Under the pieces are notes generated by a model, which was not told where the DNA came from, did no database searches, and worked only from the letters and a program-made list of their open reading frames with translations. A DNA stretch of 64,000 bases from NCBI GenBank assembly GCA_963932465.1, contig OZ010793.1:369176459-369240458 (forward strand), given 5' to 3'. Of the stretch, positions 57,032 through 64,000 are shown one piece after another. Both the position numbers and the translations under genes were made by a program. The number at the start of each line of letters is the position of its first letter. Position 1 is the first letter of the stretch. The stretch is from Maratus speciosus. Taxonomy: Eukaryota; Arthropoda; Arachnida; Araneae; Salticidae.

Positions 57032-58123
57032 TCTATATTATAAAATACAAACGTATCTGTGCGTAACGCTGAAGTCATTTTGCGAATGGCAACACTTTAC
57101 AATCAAATTTCGGTCCTGAAATTTTCGCTACTGCAATTTTTTAATCTTCTGACCTTCGTACATTTTCAATTTTCGTCGCACAGGGAAAAAAATTACTTTC
57201 AAATGCAATTTGTTTAAAAACTGCATTCATTGACTGATGTATTATATTTTCTAAAATAATTTTTAAGCATGATTTTTTCTAAGTTTATCTTATCACGTGC
57301 CGGTTTCAATACATAATAATAATAAACATTTTGCACATAAAGCAACAAACATTTTTCAGCATTTGTTTCTGACTATTTTTGCATAACGAAATTAATACTT
57401 CCTTTATAAACAAAAATAAAAGAATAATATTAAAAAAACCACCAATCTAACATATTTGTGAAAGACAAATTAACGAAATTAATACTTCTTTTCTAAACAA
57501 ATAAAAAAATAATATTGAAAAAAAAAAACACAAATATAACATATTTGTAATCGTACAATTTAAATTTTTAGATCATCAAATAGGATTTTATTTTCAAATG
57601 GAATTTGTTTGCTATGTTCATCTCAGTTTACTGATTGTCTACGGTTTTAAAAACAATTTTAAAGCATGGTTTATTTTTTAATTTATCTATATCGCGCGGA
57701 GCTCGATTACGAAAGATTAATCCGATTGCCCTTAAAAGAAAATAAAGAGTTCATCATTTTCTTCCGGCTAATATCCATTAAAAAATATTCCCTATGAATA
57801 AATAAAGAAAATAATATAAATAAAACACAAATTTACCAGACATGTATAAGCTCTGAAATTACCAGAATATAAAAGGATGCCATAAGTAGTAAAATCTTGG
57901 CAAGTAACTCTTAGCATGCGGCTAATAAGAAAATATCGCTTTTGATAAACTTCAAAAATTTATTTGATTGTATAATTCGTATTTTCCATATGAAAAATGT
58001 TTTTTTAATGTAAGTGGGCATTCTAAAAAATTTATTGCATATAAAAAAAAATATTAGTTTTCAATTAAAAAAAAAATTTTGCCTGTATTCTTTAACCCGG
58101 GGAGCCCGGGTACGATCTCCTAG
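57032..58123 (+). mobile_element. Non-autonomous Helitron with canonical ends
   Basis: Begins TCTATATTATAAAATACAA after an A and ends with the hairpin ACCCGGGGAGCCCGGGT followed by ACGATCTCCTAG and then T. A 5' TC, a 3' hairpin 10-12 nt before CTAG, and insertion between A and T are the canonical Helitron features. 1092 bp, no Rep or helicase coding. Its 5' 180 bp match 54533-54720. Confidence 0.75.
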
Positions 58124-59100
58124 TTATTATAAAATCACAAATCTATAATAATAAGATAACTACTAAAATAACAATAATAACAAACGATTGCTCCGTCACA
58201 TGTATTTAAAATATAGAATAGGGGAAAGCAACTGAACAAGAAACCATATTTTCCCTTTAAATAGAGATTTTCTAGGCAGCATAGGGAATTTCTCGGGTGC
58301 ATTTGTGATAAGAGCCGTTGTGAGGGGCGCGATTTAGACGCTAGTGCTGTCACCGCCGCCTCTGCCTGTTTGAATTTTTTGTTAACGGAAGACTTTCTGC
58401 GTTAATATTAAGAAAAATATTGCATACAAAAATATGAAAATCGGTGGTTTTATAGAGAAATGTTTGATAAACACGCTGATGCAGACAATTTTCAAATCGA
58501 ATAATTATTGTAAGAGATATTTAATGTTAATGTTGGTCAAAATCGTTCCATTAAAAAAATTTATAGGAGCAAAAACTATACATAGGAATTTTTAGATCCT
58601 TTTATACATTAGAAATTCGTTAGATTACATTAGAATTAGTGTGCAGACTGCATTTATTTTTTAATTTGACTCATTTTTAGAGGTTTTATTTCTATTTTAA
58701 ATTCAAATTTCCAGTATTTCAGAAATATTTTTTACAAGTTTTAGAAAAGGGTATTATTTTAAATTGTTACCAAATTTAAAAACAGCGCAAAGAATAATAT
58801 TTCCTTCTGTCGGATACACAATTTATTATAATGAAAATCTATAATGGTAAGTAAAAAACACTTACCGATCGAAGGTAGGCCGCCTTCTTTTGAATCAGAA
58901 TTCTAAACATTAAGAACAGAAATAAGCATCTATTAAATTTCATGAAACGATAGACCATAATGAGGGGGACATTTCTTGGCTTTTATATTATTTATATCAT
59001 CTTGACTCACACAAAAACTATTTACATACATGTACATAATTGTACATAATAATATCTAATCCGGTATAATCATGTTTGATGGGGAAAAAAACCCGCATCT
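58124..59100. other. Unassigned sequence
   Basis: Apart from the inverted-repeat partner (58268-58345), nothing is recognised. The 72-codon minus-strand frame 58135-58353 overlaps that partner. Confidence 0.35.
58268..58345. repeat. Inverted-repeat partner of 52806-52880
   Basis: AATTTCTCGGGTGCATTTGT, GATAAGAGCCGTTGTGAG and GCGCGATTTAGACGCTAGTG are the inverse of 52806-52880 with few changes. Confidence 0.65.
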
Positions 59101-59199
59101 CAAATCAAAACATTATTCGTTCTAAAAACAACAAACTTACTGTTGCCAAAAGGTAAAAACAAAAGTCCTAATTCGCAAAGAAAATGTCCATGGAGGTCG

Positions 59200-61372
59200 G
59201 TGATTTCCGATATCCTCCCATCTTTGAGGTTCAGGATCTAATGAAGCTCAAAAGTTTATAAATCAAGTCGCTGCCGCTGCTTCAGTTTACTACCAACTCG
59301 AGATCGCCGATTGTCATCTTCAGGTATGGAAGGATGTACAGGTACACAGGAGCAGGAACAGAGAGCTATCCAGAGGCTCAACTGCAGATGTAGGACCTGA
59401 AGATTTGAGCACAGGAGTAGGAACAGACTGATCATCTACAGGAACAGGAACAAAGGATGCATTAGTTTATTATTGATTTCAAGAGGATATAGTCTTTTAA
59501 GAGGTCTCAGAAACGAATCTGTTTTAGTTTTAATTCTGGCTACACGGAGTTTTCAGTCTTTGCCGGGATACAATTCTTCAATTTTGCCTAAAGGCCAGTT
59601 AATTCGTTTTGAATTATCATCCCCAATCAAAATAATATCGTCCTTTTTTAACTCAGTTTCCCTTTTTCTTCCCGCATTTTCTCGAAGTTGCTCCAGGTAT
59701 TCTACTCTAAAGCGCTTTCTAAGATCATCTCGAACTTTTTGCTGACAAGCAAATCATTTTTTTAAATTTTTGTTGAATCAATTATGTCAAATTCGGGAGC
59801 TCTTAAATCTTTGATATCTTGCAAGAACATCGCGGGGTAAGAGAGTCAAGATCATCATCATCTGCGACATATGTCAGCGATCTAGAATTGATTACACTTT
59901 CCGCGTCACATAACACGGTGTATAATTCTTCATAATTTAGGCTGGCCTTTCCAAGCACTTTTCGTAAAATACTTTTCAACATTCCTAGCATGCGCTCAAA
60001 AAACCTTCCCCACCAGGGAGCTGAAGGTGGACTAAATTTCCATTGAATTTTTCGTTCAATAGCAAAATTTTGCAAGCTTTCAAAATTTATTGACTTTAAT
60101 TCAGAAGATGCTTTCACTAGATTTCTTCCGTTATCAGAAATAATAGTAGAGGGTCTCCCTCTTCATAAGATAAATCTTCTCATAGCTAATAGAAGATTTT
60201 CCGTTGAAAGTGAAGATACTAATTCAAGATAAATTGCGCGAAATACGGCGCATGTAAAAAGGACCACCCAACTTTCGAGCCATTCCTTAAAAGTAATGGC
60301 CCGCATAAAGCTAGACTAACAATTTCAAAAATTGAAGAGTCTTTGACTCGTTCTTCAGGGAGAGAGGCACTAAATGTCTCAGCGGGTGAGGCAGTGGATC
60401 GTCTGCATGTCATGTAACTTTTTATTATTTTTCGAACTGCCTTCATCTTAATACTCAAAATTGTTCCCGCAAAATTGACATTATAATTTGTATTCCTGCA
60501 TGACTAAGTTCAATATGTTTTCTTCTTATGAGCGAATAGGTAATATTATGATCAAAAGGCGGAAGTATCGGATATCGGAAAGAATGGAAATTTTTTCTCA
60601 TAGAAATTCGTGTTTTTACTCGAATTAGACCTTGCTCATCAGTAAAAGCCTGTAAAAGAGGTGTAACATGGTTTAGATTCACTTAATAAATACCTCTGAA
60701 CATATTCCAATGCGACGTGTTCTGCGTGATTATTTCCTCAATTGTTAAAATTTTCTCTAAGTTTCGCTGCTTCCGCATCTTTTTGATATTTCCAAAAAAT
60801 CTATATATCCAGGCAGTTACTTTTATCATTTTCAAATATGAAGATGTATTTTCATATAACTCAATTTGGGTATGAGAGATATTTACTGCAGTGACCACTG
60901 TCTTTCTTTTTTACGAGTTAATTCAAAATCAGGATTTAAACTACTTTTTGGCCAAAATTCTTGAGGATTTTTCAAGGTAGATTGGCCGGATTAAGAGTTC
61001 CGGTCACATAGTACTAAGTGATCGAATTTCTTTAACACGATTGTATACGAATGGAGCCCAGTTTTCACTTCCTTTTATCCAGTACAACGCATTACTAGAG
61101 TCTGTCCAGAAAAAAGTTGGAAGGTTTTCTAATTTTAAGTCGGACTTAACCCCTTTAGATAATCGTGCACCAATCGTATACGCGAGGAGCTCCAGTCTGG
61201 GGATTTTAACACACTTCAGCGGTGCTACTCTGCATCGTGCTTGGATCAGTTGGCATGATATTAATTTTCCGTTTTCATTTCGTAAATATACGCATGTAGC
61301 ATAAGCTACCTTACTCGCATCACAGAATTCATCTAATCTTAAATCACCGATGTTATCTGGATCTTCTATTAA
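59200..61372 (-). pseudogene. BEL/Pao-type retrotransposon pol remnant
   Basis: Minus-strand fragments run in the correct order but in shifting frames. The RNase H region (61372-60960) shows LRLDEFCDASKVAYATCVYL, RLELLAYTIGARL and FFWTDSSNALYWIKG. Then (60898-60683) SSYLKMIKVTAWIYRFFG. The integrase zinc-binding region (60682-60455) shows RKHIELSHAG and MSILREQF. The integrase core remnant (60117-59803) has FSPPSAPWWGRFFERM and SVINSRSLTYV. The tail (59745-59470) has DIILIGDDNSKRINWPLGKI and ELYPGKDWKLRV. That layout is diagnostic for BEL/Pao. Several frameshifts and stops make it inactive. The reverse transcriptase half is cut off at TTAA 61369-61372 by a piggyBac end. No LTR could be delimited. 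Confidence 0.85.
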
Positions 61373-64000
61373 CCCTTAAATGCCTGGTCTTCCCTTTCGG
61401 CAACATACCCAATTTAGCCTTCTAAAATACTATTAGAATAGTATTGAAGCTCTAATGGCTAATGTTGCCAATAAAATACATATAGAAAATATTATTAAAT
61501 CAATTTTCAACATGCCGATGGCAGCACTAGTGTTGTTTAAGAATAAATATAGATTTATTTTTTCAATTGTTGCTACATGATCTTTTTGTTTTGTTTGGAA
61601 GCTTGTGAAATACACTATTTTGTTCTGTAGTGATCAAATAAAATTTATTACATGGAAAAGTAAGGTATGTAGCCCGTATTTATGATTACTTTTGGATATT
61701 TAACTGTAATATATTTGTTGTAAGCAGATTTTGAGTGTGTTGCCACTTGGCAACAACAGGCATTAAGTGTTCCACTAAGCCTGGAGAACAATGAGCAGTT
61801 TTAGTTTTACTTTCTTTTATATTCAATAGAAGTAGTTTATTTTTCTAGTTGTTTATAATTGTAGTTCACCCTTTTTTAAATGTATGCAAGATATTTTTCT
61901 GCATTTTATTTTATGCAAATTTTACTCTATCATTTTTAGAATGCCTCCAAAAAAGTATTTGACTCAAAAACAAAATAGAAGAATTGGTTCATAATTACCC
62001 TCATAATGATATTGAAATGGCTATTCCGAAATACAGTAAAGAGATTTCAAAGTAATGTAAACTGCCAAACATGTAGATTGTTTGAAGAAAGAGAACATAA
62101 AGGTAATTTAAAACCAGATAAAGTTTAGTGGAAATGAGATTATTCACCAAACGTGAATGAGTTGTATACACCACTAGTTTTTTTCAAATATTTCTCTTCA
62201 GATGAGGTTATAGAAAAAATTGTCAGTGAACGCAATTAAATATGCCTGCAAAGAAGGTCCGTATAAACCTACGAATTTCACATCACAAGACTTAAGGCAA
62301 TTTATGGGGATAATATTATACATGTCTTTAGGTCATTTGCCCAGTTTTCGATTGTATTGGAGTCATGAACTTGGTTTTCCTTTAACTTAGGACACAATAA
62401 ATAGAGATCAGTTTGAGAAAGTCCGAAAATTTATTCATTTCAATGACAACCAAAAACATCTACCTCGAGATGATACGAAACATGATAGAGTAACACAAAT
62501 TTCGACCTATCATTGATATTTTAAACAATCATTTTGCTTCTAACCCTTTTAAGCAAAATCTCCCAATTGATGAGCAAAGGTTCAATATGAAAGTTCGACA
62601 TTACATGAAGCAATATATGTCAAATAAAACCCATAAATGGGGATTTAAACTTTGTACTTGCCGGTATTTCTGAGAATGCTTGTAACTTAGAAGTATATTC
62701 AGGTAAAGAAAATATGCTAACGGGACCAATTACTGAACCCGACTTTGGCCCTTCAAGCAATGTATTCAATAGACTGAGAAGAAGAATACCAAGATCAGTA
62801 AACCATAAGTTGCATTTTGACAACTATTATACGACTTTGCCACTGATTGTACATTTGGCAAACACTGGCATCCATACATTGGGTATACAGTCAGAAGAAA
62901 TAGAATTCCTTGATGCAAACTACCCGATGAAAAACCCTTAAAAGTTTTAGATCGGGGTTCTTGATCTGATATACTACAACTGTAAATGCCATCGACATTT
63001 CATCACTAGTCTGGAAAGACAATAAATTCGTCACGATGCTGTATCTACTTTCGCCGGAACAAATCCTGTAAAAAACGTCAGTCGTGTTGACAGGAGTCAA
63101 AAGAAGATAATTAAAATAGATTGTCCATACGTAATTAAGGAATAAAAGCGACATATCGGAGGAGTTAACCGATTTGGATAACTTAACGGCCCGTTACAAA
63201 ATCGTAGTCGCGAATAGTATCTGCGAATATTTTCCCATTTGCGTGAATTCACTACAGTGGCTACGCATGGCTTTTCTACAAAAGAGTTTTGAATGCTAAT
63301 GATCATCAATCGGAGATAATGCCTCAATCAAAGAACAGAGCAGAATTTGCAAGATCATTATGCATGGTGGGAAGTAAATACATCCCTAAGCGTGGAAGAC
63401 ACTCATCGATGGTTGAAGATGAAATTCGGGAAAAAAAAGTCATAGAGGTCCATCACAGTACTCACATAAAGATGTCGATTCGACCAAACAGGACATGTGC
63501 CTCTATATGCAGAGAAAAAGATGAGGGGCAAATTCCCAAATTGCAAATGTTACATTCTAAAAAAATAGGGAAAATGTGGTGTTTGACAGTGTTTTAATAG
63601 AAATAATAATTATTTCAAAAATTTCCGTACAATTGCCTAACTAAATAATTTGTACTCATATTATCAAATATCATAAAATAAACAATTTATTTTGTATTCC
63701 ACATTGATTTTCATAATGTTTTACCATAAATTTTTGTATTTGCAATAAGAGTTAATTACTTTTAAAAAGCACTTTGTGAAAATTCCTTATCACAGTTCTT
63801 AAAATTCACGTGTGTTTAAAATTGTAGAATTTTATTAAGGAGAATTATTTTTTCAATTAAAGCCGAATGTTGCCGATTGGCAACAAACCGTGTTTTAGCT
63901 GTAAACCATACTTAAAGCAAAATACGATTTTTTAAAGTATTTTTCCCATGATTTTTTTAAGAAATGAAAGCTGAAAAACATTTTTAAATTGATCTTTAAA
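61373..64000 (+). mobile_element. piggyBac element inserted in the BEL/Pao remnant (right end outside window)
   Basis: CCCTTAAATGCC begins right after TTAA (61369-61372) and breaks the BEL/Pao reading frame exactly there. Subterminal palindromes GTTGCCACTTGGCAAC (about 61739) and GTTGCCGATTGGCAAC (about 63868) lie on opposite sides of the transposase remnant. A further inverse of the end, GGCATTAAG, is at 61761. The right TIR with TTAA was not found before 64000. Confidence 0.7.
61941..63597 (+). pseudogene. piggyBac transposase remnant
   Basis: Frames shift repeatedly, but the blocks are in order: MPPKKYLTQKQNR start; FFSSDEVIEKIVSE; KPTNFTSQDLRQFMGIILYM; DQFEKVRKFIHFNDN; LPIDEQRFNMKVRHYMKQYM with the first catalytic Asp; THKWGFKL; VYSGKENMLTGPI; HKLHFDNYYTTLPL with the second Asp; VNAIDISSLVWKDNKFVTM; HIGGVNR where the family has a conserved GVD, so a third Asp appears replaced by Asn; and a short Cys-containing C-terminus (CASICREK) with LHSKKIG. 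Multiple frameshifts and stops plus the GVD change make it inactive. Length matches a full-size piggyBac transposase. Confidence 0.85.

Noticed and set aside
59473..59745. 90-codon plus-strand frame
   Set aside because: It is the antisense shadow of the BEL/Pao integrase tail on the minus strand.
62714..62941. 75-codon frame as a stand-alone gene
   Set aside because: It is one in-frame block of the broken piggyBac transposase and not a separate gene.

Overview
The window is a strongly A+T-rich eukaryotic sequence with no intact host gene that I can recognise. No open frame is long enough or intact enough to call functional. Almost everything identifiable is transposable-element debris, satellite-like tandem repeat or inverted repeat. 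The mix (Tc1/mariner, pogo-like, piggyBac, hAT, Helitron-like, Penelope-like and BEL/Pao elements, plus tRNA-derived SINE-like heads) suggests a metazoan, most likely an arthropod; a chelicerate is plausible but not proven.

Layout. 0-2.9 kb: degenerate ~40-bp minisatellite, a hAT-like TIR element and two foldback hairpins. 3.9-4.9 kb: a pogo-like element. 5.2 kb: a tRNA-like SINE head. 7.06-7.56 kb: a foldback with hammerhead-ribozyme-like motifs. 8.3-13.3 kb: small piggyBac-like and ACTG-ended MITEs and two broken mariner-like transposases. 13.39-17.94 kb: a 4.5-kb hAT-ended element with a perfect 8-bp target duplication, carrying a broken Tc1 transposase and other insertions. 21.33-25.99 kb: a pair of inverted mariner-like ends with a second TIR pair nested inside. 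26.5-27.8 kb: a minisatellite. 29.38-36.00 kb: the most elaborate region, described below. 36.9-44.5 kb: two more members of a Helentron-like family, a second pogo-like copy, a TIR element and a perfect hairpin. 45.10-49.53 kb: a piggyBac-ended element containing a palindrome of about 1.1 kb. 51.6-58.1 kb: Helitron-like copies around a ~150-bp tandem array. 59.2-61.37 kb: a broken BEL/Pao pol gene on the minus strand. 61.37-64.0 kb: a broken piggyBac transposase inserted into it at TTAA.

The 29.38-36.00 kb block is a mariner-like foldback (TA-flanked, both ends being transposase 3' ends) that received at least four later events. A Penelope-like element (PLE-A) entered the left arm with a 14-bp target duplication. 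A TA-targeting element with CAGTCATT ends entered the right arm. A second Penelope-like element (PLE-B) entered the right arm with a 14-15-bp target duplication. A ~478-bp segment was then tandemly amplified, and a Helentron-like element landed in the last repeat. The other mariner arm or the neighbouring repeat unit supplies the empty site for each insertion. Both PLE copies are foldbacks whose loop carries the last codons of a related reading frame and whose arms carry hammerhead-like motifs (intact core in PLE-A, decayed in PLE-B).

The most unusual signal is a family of three ~1-1.1-kb elements (32949-34038, 36893-37863, 42873-43985) in which a 5' terminal hairpin and a 3' subterminal repeat have changed sequence together while keeping their complementarity and the spacing to a CT(A/G)(A/G) end.
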